The notes under the pieces are model-generated. The model ran no database searches. It was not told where the DNA came from and saw only the letters and a program-made list of their open reading frames with translations. A stretch of 64,000 nt of DNA from Shewanella sp. Isolate13 (GTDB lineage: Bacteria; Pseudomonadota; Gammaproteobacteria; Enterobacterales; Shewanellaceae): assembly GCF_022398325.1 (NCBI RefSeq), contig NZ_JAKEVD010000023.1, forward strand, positions 25,219 to 89,218. Direction: 5' to 3'. Numbering within the stretch: position 1 is the stretch's first letter; every line of letters starts with the position of its first letter. This document shows positions 35,051 to 43,839 of this stretch, one piece after another. Made by a program: the position numbers and the translations under genes.

Positions 35051-37435
35051 ATGAGTCAACCGAGCTGTTTTCACTGTAACGAACCTGTATTGACAGGTTC
35101 GCAATTCATTACCCGTATCAATGATGTTGAGCAGCAGATGTGCTGCCCTGGTTGCCAAGCGGTATCGCAAGCGATTATTGATGCGGGACTGACTAACTAT
35201 TATCGTTTTCGTACCGAGCCTGGCAGCAAACAGACAGCCTTAGTGCCTGAAGAGCTGTCTAACTTCAGCGCTTACGATCTGCCCGAAGTGCAGCAGGACT
35301 TTATCCAACACAGAGACGAGCTTAATGAAGTGTCGTTAACAGTAGACGGCATTACCTGTGCGGCCTGTGCTTGGTTGATTGAGCATAAAATTAGTAAACT
35401 TCAAGGTGTCGCGAGTGTTCAGGTCAACTCTACCACGCAACGAGCACTGATCTCTTGGGATGCGAGCCAGATAAAGCTCAGTAAAATTCTTAATCAAATC
35501 AGTCAGATTGGCTATCAAGCAGCGCCTTTTCAAGTCGATGAACAAGAGATTAAGAGTAAAGGAGACGGACGCAAGTTTTTACTACGACTGGGTCTAGCAG
35601 GCTTTGCTACCATGCAGGTGATGATGTTTGCCCTCGCCCTCTATTCTGGTTACTTTACCGATCTCGACACCGAGTACCGTGATTATTTTCGCTGGGTGAG
35701 TATGCTGTTTGCCGCGCCTGTGGTGTTTTATTCGGCTCAGCCATTCTACTTTAGTGCGGTGCGCTCACTACTTATGGGTAGAGTCAATATGGATGTGTCG
35801 GTGAGTATCGCAATTTGCGGTGCCTATATCGCCAGCTGCATCGAAACTGTCAACGGTACCGGAGAAGTGTATTTCGAGTCGGTTTCCATGTTTACCTTCT
35901 TCCTTTTGCTAGGTCGCTTCTTCGAGCAAAATGCGCGTCAAAAGGCGTCCGTTAGTTCCAGCAATCTACATAAATTGGTACCGTTAACCGCCCAGTTAAA
36001 GACAGATCAAGGATTTGACGAGATCCCTGCCAAGCGTCTGGTTATTGGCGATATTATTTTGGTTAAACCAGGTGATGTTATTGCCGCCGATGGCGTTATC
36101 GTCGAAGGCGAATCAGCCGTTAACGAAGCGATGTTAACCGGTGAGCAGATGCCATTACAAAAGGCGTTACAGTCAGAAGTGTTTGCCGGTACGATCAATA
36201 TTGAACAACCCGTTTTGGTCGAGGTTACTGCATTAGGCCAAGATCAACTGGTTGCAGAGATCATTCGCTTGCAAGAGATCGCCTCAAATAATAAGCCCAA
36301 GGTAGCGCTGTATGCGGACAGATTTTCAAATTACTTCACTGCCATCATTTTGTTGATTGCAGCATTGACCTATCTGTTTTGGTATTTCTACTCACCCGAA
36401 GATGCGTTCTGGGTCACCCTATCAGTCTTGGTCGCGACCTGCCCTTGTGCCTTAGCATTAGCGACGCCAACAGCTGTGACCTGTGGTACGGCAATCATGA
36501 CACGCCTCGGAATTATCACCAGACGTTCTGGTATTTTTGAAAAGCTACCGAAAATTCAACATGTGGTATTCGATAAAACCGGCACCCTCACCTTAGGCTC
36601 ATTGTCTATTAGTGATGTAGAACTGACGGCTGATTGGTCAAAAGACAAGGTACTTGCTCACATTGCTGCACTCGAATCTGGCTCTTTACACCCTATTGCA
36701 AAAGCCTTCGCCCCCTATTTCAGTGGTGAACTCTCGGTCAGCAATAGGCAGAGCGTTGTCGGCAATGGCCTATGCGGCACTATTAATGGACAAGTATTTA
36801 AAGTCGGTAGTCAGCAATTTGTTAATGGCACATCGATTGATGAAGCCTCAACAATTGTTTGGTTCAGTCAAGGGGAGCGTTTGCTGGCTAAAATAACCCT
36901 CAATGATGAAGTGCGCCCCGAAACCAGTCAAGCCGTAAGCCAGCTAAAGGCGATGGGGTGCAAAATCAGTATTGCCAGTGGCGATAATTCCACCCAAGTT
37001 GCCGCCCTCGGACAGCGCCTTGGTATTGATGATGTCCATAAGGGGCTTTCACCTAAAGATAAACTCGCATTAATTGATAAGTTTCAGCAACAGGGTCAGG
37101 TCGCCATGTTCGGTGACGGTATCAACGATGCGCCCGTTTTAGCCGGAGCCAATTTATCCATCGCGATGGGAAGTGGCGCCGCCATTTCAAAGAATAGCGC
37201 CGATATTATCTTGCTCGGCGATAACCTCTCTCGTTTCGCCGATGCGGTAAAGGTTGCCAAGTCCACTGGGCGGATCATCAAGCAGAATTTATTCTGGGCG
37301 CTGGGATATAACCTGTTTATAATTCCATTGGCCGTTACAGGCCACGTTGCTCCCTATATCGCTGCACTAGGCATGTCAGCGAGTTCACTCATTGTTGTTA
37401 GCAATAGCCTAAGACTTCTTAAGGTGCGTTTATGA
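35051..37435 (+). CDS. ccoI: Copper-translocating P-type ATPase for cbb3 oxidase (FixI/CcoI)
   Basis: A 794-residue inner-membrane copper exporter that feeds copper to the oxidase. In order: N-terminal cysteine pairs C6-x2-C9 and C32-x2-C35, a heavy-metal domain with GITCAACAWL (C103, C106), the membrane copper site ATCPCALALATPT, the phosphorylation motif FDKTGTLTLGS and the hinge GDGINDAPVLAGA. The double N-terminal cysteine arrangement is characteristic of the CcoI/CtpA group rather than general copper-detoxifying ATPases. ccoS overlaps its end by 4 bp. Confidence 0.95.
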   Translation: MSQPSCFHCNEPVLTGSQFITRINDVEQQMCCPGCQAVSQAIIDAGLTNYYRFRTEPGSKQTALVPEELSNFSAYDLPEVQQDFIQHRDELNEVSLTVDGITCAACAWLIEHKISKLQGVASVQVNSTTQRALISWDASQIKLSKILNQISQIGYQAAPFQVDEQEIKSKGDGRKFLLRLGLAGFATMQVMMFALALYSGYFTDLDTEYRDYFRWVSMLFAAPVVFYSAQPFYFSAVRSLLMGRVNMDVSVSIAICGAYIASCIETVNGTGEVYFESVSMFTFFLLLGRFFEQNARQKASVSSSNLHKLVPLTAQLKTDQGFDEIPAKRLVIGDIILVKPGDVIAADGVIVEGESAVNEAMLTGEQMPLQKALQSEVFAGTINIEQPVLVEVTALGQDQLVAEIIRLQEIASNNKPKVALYADRFSNYFTAIILLIAALTYLFWYFYSPEDAFWVTLSVLVATCPCALALATPTAVTCGTAIMTRLGIITRRSGIFEKLPKIQHVVFDKTGTLTLGSLSISDVELTADWSKDKVLAHIAALESGSLHPIAKAFAPYFSGELSVSNRQSVVGNGLCGTINGQVFKVGSQQFVNGTSIDEASTIVWFSQGERLLAKITLNDEVRPETSQAVSQLKAMGCKISIASGDNSTQVAALGQRLGIDDVHKGLSPKDKLALIDKFQQQGQVAMFGDGINDAPVLAGANLSIAMGSGAAISKNSADIILLGDNLSRFADAVKVAKSTGRIIKQNLFWALGYNLFIIPLAVTGHVAPYIAALGMSASSLIVVSNSLRLLKVRL

Positions 37436-37647
37436 GTATTATCTATGTCTTAATTCCAATCGCCATGCTGTTTGTTGCAGTAGCGGTTGCCGTGTTTTTT
37501 TGGGCGGTAAAATCTGATCAATTTGATGATTTAGAAAAGCAGAGTGTATCGATTCTTTTTGAAGACGATGACCAGAATAGTAAGACGACAACACAAAACA
37601 TTGATAAACATGACGGCGAAAAGCCTGTGAGCCTAGAGCGTGAATGA
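37432..37647 (+). CDS. ccoS: cbb3-type cytochrome oxidase assembly protein
   Basis: A 71-residue protein with a single N-terminal membrane helix (MSIIYVLIPIAMLFVAVAV) followed by FFWAVKSDQFDDLE, the CcoS signature. It is needed for cofactor insertion into CcoN in other bacteria. It overlaps ccoI by 4 bp and the next gene by 8 bp, so the three are translationally coupled. Confidence 0.95.
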   Translation: MSIIYVLIPIAMLFVAVAVAVFFWAVKSDQFDDLEKQSVSILFEDDDQNSKTTTQNIDKHDGEKPVSLERE

Positions 37648-38332
37648 TTACAGCTTGATTGGAGCGTTATTGGTCGGCTTGATGGGGGCTGGCCACTGTA
37701 TTGGTATGTGTGGCGGCCTCGTTGGTGCGCTATCGGCTAATTTACCTAAGCAGACTGCGGGCAATGTGCTGATGTCCCAGCTCGGTTACCTACTAAGCTA
37801 CAACAGCGGCCGCATTATCAGTTACACCCTAGCTGGAGCCCTCATCGGCGGCAGTACCAGTGCCCTTGGATTATTGTTCGATGCCGATACTTACCTTCTT
37901 GTTTTACGTGCTTTTGCCGGCATTATGATGATCATTACTGGCCTTTATATCGCACAATTGTGGGCAGGAGTGGTACAAATTGAACGTGTGGGCAAATGGT
38001 TGTGGCAATACATAGCGCCTGTCGCCAATAAATTTATTCCGATTAAGAACCGCCGCCACGCCTTCATTGCTGGAGCGCTTTGGGGCTGGCTCCCATGTGG
38101 TTTGGTTTATAGCATGCTAACCTGGAGCGTTGCAGCGGGTAACGCCATCGATGGTGGCCTAATCATGTTTTGTTTCGGCTTGGGTACGCTTCCTGCACTG
38201 TTAAGTGCGGGGATCGCAGCGAGCGCTTTTAGTCGCTGGGTGCAAAAAAAGGCGGTGCGAATAATAAGCGGTATTGCCTTAGTGGCATTCGGAATACAGA
38301 CCTTGTATGTGGCGATTAACCAGCTTAGCTAG
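37640..38332 (+). CDS. TauE/SafE (UreH-like) membrane protein, likely cbb3-assembly related
   Basis: A 230-residue membrane protein with about six hydrophobic segments. It begins GALLVGLMGAGHCIGMCGGLVGAL, in which the His-Cys-x3-Cys pattern in the first helix is a plausible copper site, and has a second half with the WLPCGLVYSML motif. This family member is regularly found beside ccoS in gammaproteobacteria. The start is a GTG at 37640 inside ccoS; no better start fits the operon. Copper transport for the oxidase is the likely role, inferred from context. Confidence 0.85.
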   Translation: MNDYSLIGALLVGLMGAGHCIGMCGGLVGALSANLPKQTAGNVLMSQLGYLLSYNSGRIISYTLAGALIGGSTSALGLLFDADTYLLVLRAFAGIMMIITGLYIAQLWAGVVQIERVGKWLWQYIAPVANKFIPIKNRRHAFIAGALWGWLPCGLVYSMLTWSVAAGNAIDGGLIMFCFGLGTLPALLSAGIAASAFSRWVQKKAVRIISGIALVAFGIQTLYVAINQLS

Positions 38333-38389
38333 CTCCCAATATCAAATTAGTTTAACATAGTAGGTGAACAGTCAAAATTGAGAGAGACA

Positions 38390-39142
38390 ATGTCAGCTGA
38401 TAACAATAAGAACCGCCGTCAAATGGCGTCAGGATGTGCGATTCATTGTCATGATTGCAGCATGGGTACGCTTTGTATTCCGTTCACGCTTAACTCTAAC
38501 GAGTTAGACCAGCTTGATGAAATCATCGAACGTAAAAAGCCGATCCAAAAAGGTGAACCCATTTTCAAATCTGGTGACCCGCTAAAATCATTATTCGCAA
38601 TTCGCTCAGGGACAATTAAGAGTTACACCATCACCGAGCAAGGTGATGAGCAGATCACAGGCTTTCATTTAGCAGGTGATGTGATAGGTTTTGATGGTAT
38701 TCACTCACAATTTCACCAAAGTTTTGCTCAGGCATTAGAAACCTCTATGGTATGTGAAATCCCCTTCACTACTCTGGACGAACTCACCGGAAAGATGCCA
38801 AAACTGAGACAGCAGGTCATGCGCTTAATGAGTAATGAAATTCAAAGCGATCAAGAGATGATTTTGCTACTCAGCAAGAAGAATGCAGAAGAGAGACTGG
38901 CTGCATTTATCAGTAACCTAGCTAAGCGCTTCGGTAGCCGCGGTTTTTCACCTAGAGAATTTAGATTAACCATGACCCGTGGTGATATCGGCAATTACCT
39001 TGGTTTGACGGTAGAGACTATCAGCCGTTTGCTGGGCCGTTTCCAAAAGTCAGAACTGATTGAAGTTAAAGGAAAGTACATCACCATATTGGATATAGAT
39101 GCATTAAGCGAGCTATCTGGGAACAGTAATATTGCGCGATAG
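38390..39142 (+). CDS. fnr: FNR/EtrA oxygen-sensing transcriptional regulator
   Basis: A CRP/FNR-family regulator of about 251 residues that carries an oxygen-labile [4Fe-4S] cluster. With the ATG at 38390 the cluster cysteines fall at C20, C23, C29 and C122, the same numbers as in E. coli FNR, supporting that start over the TTG at 38378. The cyclic-nucleotide-like domain and C-terminal helix-turn-helix [15 protein letters not shown] are nearly identical to FNR, and its recognition residues predict the TTGATNNNNATCAA box, which is present upstream of ccoN. In Shewanella this gene is called etrA. Confidence 0.96.
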   Translation: MSADNNKNRRQMASGCAIHCHDCSMGTLCIPFTLNSNELDQLDEIIERKKPIQKGEPIFKSGDPLKSLFAIRSGTIKSYTITEQGDEQITGFHLAGDVIGFDGIHSQFHQSFAQALETSMVCEIPFTTLDELTGKMPKLRQQVMRLMSNEIQSDQEMILLLSKKNAEERLAAFISNLAKRFGSRGFSPREFRLTMTRGDIGNYLGLTVETISRLLGRFQKSELIEVKGKYITILDIDALSELSGNSNIAR

Positions 39143-39161
39143 GAAGTATTTGGCAATCCGC

Positions 39162-39175
39162 TTGATCTAAAACAA
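39162..39175. promoter_or_regulatory. Near-consensus FNR box upstream of uspE
   Basis: TTGAT-CTAA-AACAA matches the FNR consensus except for one base in the right arm. It lies in the 92-bp gap between fnr and uspE, 60 bp before the uspE ATG. Regulation of uspE by FNR is inferred. Confidence 0.65.
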
Positions 39176-39234
39176 TATAAATTCATCGCAATCATGCAAG
39201 ATGAAACTAGACGATATTAGATGAGGAAACAGTA

Positions 39235-40167
39235 ATGATGGACTATCAGAAACTCCTTGTGGTTATCGACCCAACGACAGACAAGCAGGCGGCTCTTGCC
39301 AGAGCCGTTGAACTCGCCTCTGACAACCAAGCCGAGATTACGGTATTTTTATCCATTTTTGATTTCTCTTACGAGATGACCTCTATTCTGTCTGGTCATG
39401 AGAGAGAAGCAATGCGTGAAGGCGTTGTTAATCAGCGTAAGGCCTGGATTGAAGATATCATAAAACCCTACTGCAAAGATGGCGTCAAGATCACGACCGA
39501 AGTCATCTGGCATAACCGCCCTTTCGAAAGCATCATTAAACAAGCCATTGAAGGTAATTACGATATTATCGTCAAGGGTACGCACGAGCATGACAAGCTT
39601 AAGTCAGTGATCTTTACCCCGACCGACTGGCACTTGATGCGTAAGGCGCCCGTTCCTGTACTTCTGGTTAAAGCAGATGAATGGCCAGTCGCAGGTAAAA
39701 TTGTTTGTGCCGTCAATGTCAGTGCAGACGATGATGCGAACGCAACGCTTAATGGCAAGATTATTTCCCATGCTAAGAAGTTAGCGAGTCAATTTAATGC
39801 TCAGGTTCACCTCGTCAACGGTTACCCGGGCACCCCCGTTAACTTAGCAATCGAGCTGCCAGATTTCGATGCTCACACCTATAGCGAAACGATTAGGCTG
39901 CAACACGAAGAGCGAATTTGCTATCTTGCTAACGCATACGGGATCTCTCCAGACTTCTGCCATGTAAAAGAAGGCCTACCAGAAGATGTTATCCCCGATC
40001 TTGCAACGGAACTAGATGCTGAGTTAGTGGTACTTGGAACCGTCGGCCGAACAGGCCTTTCGGCGGCCTTGATCGGTAATACAGCCGAACATGTCATCGA
40101 CAGCATTAACTGCGACCTATTAGCAATTAAGCCCGATGGCTATAAATCGCCTTTAGAAGAGCTATAA
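39235..40167 (+). CDS. uspE: Universal stress protein E
   Basis: A 310-residue protein with two tandem Usp domains. The first domain begins KLLVVIDPTTDKQAALARAV and contains DIIVKGTHEHDK; the second begins at about residue 157 (IVCAVNVSADDD) and has the nucleotide-binding motif GTVGRTGLSAALIGNTAEHV near the C-terminus. uspE next to fnr is conserved across gammaproteobacteria. GAGGAAAC precedes the ATG. A terminator directly abuts the following gene. Confidence 0.94.
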   Translation: MMDYQKLLVVIDPTTDKQAALARAVELASDNQAEITVFLSIFDFSYEMTSILSGHEREAMREGVVNQRKAWIEDIIKPYCKDGVKITTEVIWHNRPFESIIKQAIEGNYDIIVKGTHEHDKLKSVIFTPTDWHLMRKAPVPVLLVKADEWPVAGKIVCAVNVSADDDANATLNGKIISHAKKLASQFNAQVHLVNGYPGTPVNLAIELPDFDAHTYSETIRLQHEERICYLANAYGISPDFCHVKEGLPEDVIPDLATELDAELVVLGTVGRTGLSAALIGNTAEHVIDSINCDLLAIKPDGYKSPLEEL

Positions 40168-40208
40168 CCGCTATCTAAGCTTTACCCCAAGCCATTTAGC
40201 TGGAATAA

Positions 40209-40247
40209 TACGCGCCCTGAACATTTGTGTACTAGGCGCGTTTTTTT
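40209..40247 (+). terminator. Terminator of uspE directly abutting the ttcA start codon
   Basis: ACGCGCC (40210-40216) pairs with GGCGCGT (40235-40241), loop of 18 bases, followed by a total of eight T ending at 40247. The next three bases are the ATG of ttcA. The loop is long, but the stem and T run are convincing. Confidence 0.7.
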
Positions 40248-41183
40248 ATGTCCGAAGAATTAACCCCAAAACAAGTTACCCGCATGGCAAAACTACAGAA
40301 GCGACTACGCGCTGAAGTTGGCCGAGCTATTGGTGACTACAACATGATTGAAGATGGTGACCGCGTTATGTGTTGCCTCTCCGGTGGTAAAGATAGCTAT
40401 GCCATGCTTGATATCTTGTTGAACCTTCAGCAACGCGCACCTATTAAATTTGAAATCGTTGCCGTAAATCTGGACCAAAAGCAGCCAGGTTTTCCAGAAG
40501 ATATTTTACCTGCCTACCTCGATACATTGGGCGTGGCATACCATATCCTCGAAAAAGATACTTACTCTATCGTTAAAGAGAAGATTCCTGAAGGCAAGAC
40601 CACCTGTTCGCTTTGTTCGCGCCTGCGCCGAGGAACCCTATACGGCTTCGCACAGAAGATCGGCGCGACTAAAATCGCACTAGGTCACCATAGAGACGAC
40701 ATTATCGAGACCATGTTCCTTAACATGTTCTTTGCAGGTAAGATGAAAGCCATGCCGCCGAAGTTGTTATCTGACGATGGGGCAAATATGGTGATCCGCC
40801 CGCTGGCTTATTGTCGCGAAAAAGATATTGCCGAATACGCTAAGCTTAAAGATTTCCCAATCATTCCTTGTAATCTTTGTGGTTCACAAGAAAACTTAAA
40901 GCGTGCCGCAGTCAAAGACATGCTAGTACAGTGGGATAAGCAGCACCCTGGTCGTATCGAAACTATCTTTACCGCTATGCAAAATACCGCGCCATCGCAA
41001 GGTGTGGATAGAGAGCAGTTTGACTTTTTATCGCTAAAACGCGATCCCGATGCGCCGTTGAGAGGCGATGTGGCTGAGTCTGATCTTCCTGCATTTGATT
41101 TTGTAGATGTGGCGAATAATGGCCATATCAATCTGGATAAGGCGGCTCGAATCGACGTTGTCAGCACTTATACGCCAGAGTAA
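40248..41183 (+). CDS. ttcA: tRNA 2-thiocytidine(32) synthetase
   Basis: A 311-residue tRNA thiolase that adds sulfur to C32 with an iron-sulfur cluster. The ATP-binding PP-loop is LSGGKDS at about 44-50, and two cysteine pairs occur in [12 protein letters not shown] and [10 protein letters not shown]. The sequence aligns with E. coli TtcA from the first residues ([25 protein letters not shown]). No ribosome binding site precedes the ATG because the uspE terminator T run touches it; the next in-frame ATG (residue 13) also lacks a good site. Confidence 0.94.
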   Translation: MSEELTPKQVTRMAKLQKRLRAEVGRAIGDYNMIEDGDRVMCCLSGGKDSYAMLDILLNLQQRAPIKFEIVAVNLDQKQPGFPEDILPAYLDTLGVAYHILEKDTYSIVKEKIPEGKTTCSLCSRLRRGTLYGFAQKIGATKIALGHHRDDIIETMFLNMFFAGKMKAMPPKLLSDDGANMVIRPLAYCREKDIAEYAKLKDFPIIPCNLCGSQENLKRAAVKDMLVQWDKQHPGRIETIFTAMQNTAPSQGVDREQFDFLSLKRDPDAPLRGDVAESDLPAFDFVDVANNGHINLDKAARIDVVSTYTPE

Positions 41184-41222
41184 ATTGGCAGACTATCTCT
41201 AGAGTGTAAAATTGCTAGACGT

Positions 41223-41251
41223 AAAAAAGCCCTGATTAACAGGGCTTTTTT
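41223..41251. terminator. Bidirectional terminator after ttcA
   Basis: AAAAAAGCCCTG pairs with CAGGGCTTTTTT over a 5-base loop. The A and T runs serve ttcA and the convergent DUF2987 gene. Confidence 0.9.
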
Positions 41252-41273
41252 GTGGCAATCACTTAGCTTAACG

Positions 41274-41897
41274 CTATTTTACCGTCCAAGGACTTATGAC
41301 GTTAGGCTTAATGCTTGAGGTCAGTGTCTCGAGCTTATCTATCTGTTCACTGCCCAATCTGTACGTACCCGATACAGGGATCACCTTGCCATCAATAGTA
41401 AGGGTCGCATCTTGAGAAAACTCGAGGTTTAACCCAGCAATATCATCTGCAAAGTAACGCATTGGAAAACCTTGCATACGGCTGAGCAATGCATTCATCT
41501 CTTGCTCTAGCTGCTTGAGCTCGGCCTTGTCATAGCTTTTCTTGGTATTTTTTGCTCTAACCTGCATTGCAATGGCGCAGGTTTGCGCATTGCCTTCAAC
41601 ATCTAAGTTAATTAAGGCTCGATCAGACTTTAGTTGACTATCAAAGGGTAAAAATAACCGTTGGTCTTTTGTTATGGTTAACGGAAAGGTATCGTTTTCG
41701 GTCGTAATCGTGCCACTTTTGACCTTGCATCCATTAGCCTTAGAGACAGAGAATGCCAGCTCCACTAACTGGTAGTTACCTTTATTTACCTGCTTGAGGC
41801 GTTGATAAAAGCTTTGATACTCAAGTGAGATCGGCTGAGCCTGACCCACTGTCGAAACTCCTAATAAGATACAGCTAAGCAGCAGTTGTTTTTTCAT
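41274..41897 (-). CDS. DUF2987 family exported protein
   Basis: A 207-residue protein with an N-terminal signal peptide (LLLSCILLGVSTVGQA, cleaved before QPISLEYQ). The body matches the DUF2987 pattern, including YQSFYQRLKQV, ANGCKVKSGTI and AIAMQVRAK. The function of the family is unknown. Its start overlaps the preceding Bax-like gene by 23 bp, so the two are very likely one operon acting in the envelope. Confidence 0.82.
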   Translation of the reverse strand: MKKQLLLSCILLGVSTVGQAQPISLEYQSFYQRLKQVNKGNYQLVELAFSVSKANGCKVKSGTITTENDTFPLTITKDQRLFLPFDSQLKSDRALINLDVEGNAQTCAIAMQVRAKNTKKSYDKAELKQLEQEMNALLSRMQGFPMRYFADDIAGLNLEFSQDATLTIDGKVIPVSGTYRLGSEQIDKLETLTSSIKPNVISPWTVK

Positions 41898-42702
41898 TAT
41901 TATCCACTAAAAATCGTTGGTTTTGGCGTAACATTTCAAGTAGCTCATCGATATAAGCTTCCTGACGTTCTGAATAGTTGATCAAGCCATAAACAAGGTC
42001 TTGAGCTTGAGGTGTCTTATTCTGCGCCCGCAGATCGGCTCGAATCGATCTCAGTAATGTGTAAGCGGCATTGGAATTAAGGTTACGCATGTACGAAGCT
42101 ACCGAATCTTCGACAGTTTTAAATAGTGCGACCTCGTGAGATAAGCCTTCGGTTCTCGATTGAGGCACTAGACCACAACCTTTTCGAAAACACCACTGGC
42201 CGAAAAAGTTAAGCCCCTCTTTTGCAAATCGAGAGCTGCCCCAACCCGTTTCATTAGCGGCTTGAATTAACACCATCTGCTCTGGAATAATATCGACTCG
42301 AACCAATAGGGTATCAAGATTACTAAGGGTTAGGCTTCGTAATGTGTACTGATATTTTTCAGATATTTGCTGTAATCTAAACTCGTCGGCTTCGGTAAGC
42401 GCTTTGCCATTAATGATCTGCTTCTTAGTCTCAATAAGAAAGTCTCTCTCACCCTGAATAATGGCATTCTGGTGCTTAATTGACGGTCTTAAAAAATCAA
42501 AAAATGCACGCTTCTTTTCGCTAACATCCTTAATTGCTGCGAAATCAGGCACAACATTGGCGATCTCTTCGTTGACGATGGCTTTACCCAGTGTCTGGGG
42601 TTGCTGCTCACTGCTGGGAATAAATACCAATCTCATGACCAACAATAGCCCAAGCACCATACCTAAGGCGATGGTAAACAGCCCTACTTTACCTGTTTTC
42701 AC
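41875..42702 (-). CDS. Glucosaminidase-domain protein, Bax-like
   Basis: A 275-residue membrane-anchored protein with an N-terminal helix (VGLFTIALGMVLGLLLVMRL) and a periplasmic glucosaminidase domain. The catalytic region is the ANETGWGSSRFAKEG motif, followed by FFGQWCFRKGCGLVP and YMRNLNSNAAYTLLRSIR, as in E. coli Bax. It probably cuts peptidoglycan glycan strands. It overlaps the downstream DUF2987 gene. Confidence 0.88.
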   Translation of the reverse strand: MKTGKVGLFTIALGMVLGLLLVMRLVFIPSSEQQPQTLGKAIVNEEIANVVPDFAAIKDVSEKKRAFFDFLRPSIKHQNAIIQGERDFLIETKKQIINGKALTEADEFRLQQISEKYQYTLRSLTLSNLDTLLVRVDIIPEQMVLIQAANETGWGSSRFAKEGLNFFGQWCFRKGCGLVPQSRTEGLSHEVALFKTVEDSVASYMRNLNSNAAYTLLRSIRADLRAQNKTPQAQDLVYGLINYSERQEAYIDELLEMLRQNQRFLVDNNEKTTAA

Positions 42703-42798
42703 TCATTATCCTTTATCAGTCTCTTGTTTAACTCGGTTTTGGCTATTATAAGCTAGCTTTAACTGAGAATACATCGCGAAAATTTTTGATTATCTAGG

Positions 42799-42804
42799 TA
42801 TAAT
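42799..42804 (+). promoter_or_regulatory. Perfect -10 box upstream of the YvcK/CofD-like gene
   Basis: TATAAT about 50 bp upstream of the start codon. The -35 region is poor (AT-rich, no TTGACA-like hexamer at 16-18 bp). Confidence 0.5.
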
Positions 42805-42854
42805 GTCCGCTTCTTTTATATATCGGTGCCGGGTATTCAGGAAGGAGACCCTCA

Positions 42855-43766
42855 ATGAAACATAATAGCCTTAATCAATATAACCATGTGGTAGCCATAG
42901 GTGGCGGGCATGGATTAGGCCGAGTGCTTTCCGCGCTTTCTTTTTTAGGCCCTAAGCTGACGGGCATTGTCGCAACCACAGATAATGGCGGCTCCACCGG
43001 CCGTTTAAGAGCTGAGAAAGAGTGCATCGCCTGGGGGGATTTACGAAACTGCTTAACTCAGTTAGCAAAACGTCCTTCCGTTGGCTCATTAATGTTTGAG
43101 TATCGTTTCGGCGGTGACAGTGAACTTACTGGCCACAACCTTGGTAACTTAATGTTAATGGCACTGGATGAACTTTGCGTTCGCCCTCTTGACGCGGTTA
43201 ACTTGGTACGCAACTTCCTCAATATCGATACCCGCCTTATCCCAATGTCGGAAGAGCCTACGCACCTAGTTGCATTGCAAGCAAGCGGCGAAAGCGTTTT
43301 CGGCGAAACCGATGTCGATAAGATGCAAGATACGCCAATTGCTTTATCACTCGATCCGCAAGTACAGGCGACTTGTGAAGCATGTGAAGCAATCCGAGAC
43401 GCCGAACTGATCATCTTAGGCCCAGGTAGCTTCTTAACCAGCGTCATGCCGCCTCTTTTGCTACCTAAAATAGCCAGTGCTTTGGCTCAGTCGAAAGCCG
43501 AAGTGATCCTTATCGATAACCTGACAAAGGAACCCTCTCCTATTGCCAATTGCAGCATGAATAATAAAATTAATTGGTGCCATCAGGTATTGGGCTTAAA
43601 AATTATCGATAAAATTCTTTGCCACGCAGACACGAGTTACGTCGAGGGAAATATCAGTTATTATCCGCTTCGCAGCTCTCACCATATCGGGCTACATGAT
43701 AAACAAGCACTCGCCGATGCACTATCCATTATGGTGAGCGAAAAGCACTGCGTAGCGCAGCTGTAG
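42855..43766 (+). CDS. YvcK/CofD-like protein (gluconeogenesis factor family)
   Basis: A 303-residue member of the CofD/YvcK family. YvcK proteins bind UDP-sugars and influence central carbon metabolism and cell wall synthesis. The family signatures are AIGGGHGLGRVLSAL, VATTDNGGSTGRLR, WGDLRNCL, ELTGHNLGNL and ILGPGSFLTSVMPPLLL. E. coli YbhK is the nearest named relative. A strong GAAGGAG precedes the ATG. Single gene between its own promoter and terminator. Confidence 0.9.
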   Translation: MKHNSLNQYNHVVAIGGGHGLGRVLSALSFLGPKLTGIVATTDNGGSTGRLRAEKECIAWGDLRNCLTQLAKRPSVGSLMFEYRFGGDSELTGHNLGNLMLMALDELCVRPLDAVNLVRNFLNIDTRLIPMSEEPTHLVALQASGESVFGETDVDKMQDTPIALSLDPQVQATCEACEAIRDAELIILGPGSFLTSVMPPLLLPKIASALAQSKAEVILIDNLTKEPSPIANCSMNNKINWCHQVLGLKIIDKILCHADTSYVEGNISYYPLRSSHHIGLHDKQALADALSIMVSEKHCVAQL

Positions 43767-43781
43767 TTAAATTAACTCAAT

Positions 43782-43807
43782 AAAAAAGGACCTTAAGGTC
43801 CTTTTTT
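43782..43807. terminator. Palindromic bidirectional terminator
   Basis: A perfect 26-bp palindrome: six A, GGACCT, its complement AGGTCC, then six T. It lies between convergent genes and can terminate both. Confidence 0.88.
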
Positions 43808-43839
43808 ATTATTGCGCTATGCGTGCTTTTCTTAACCGA

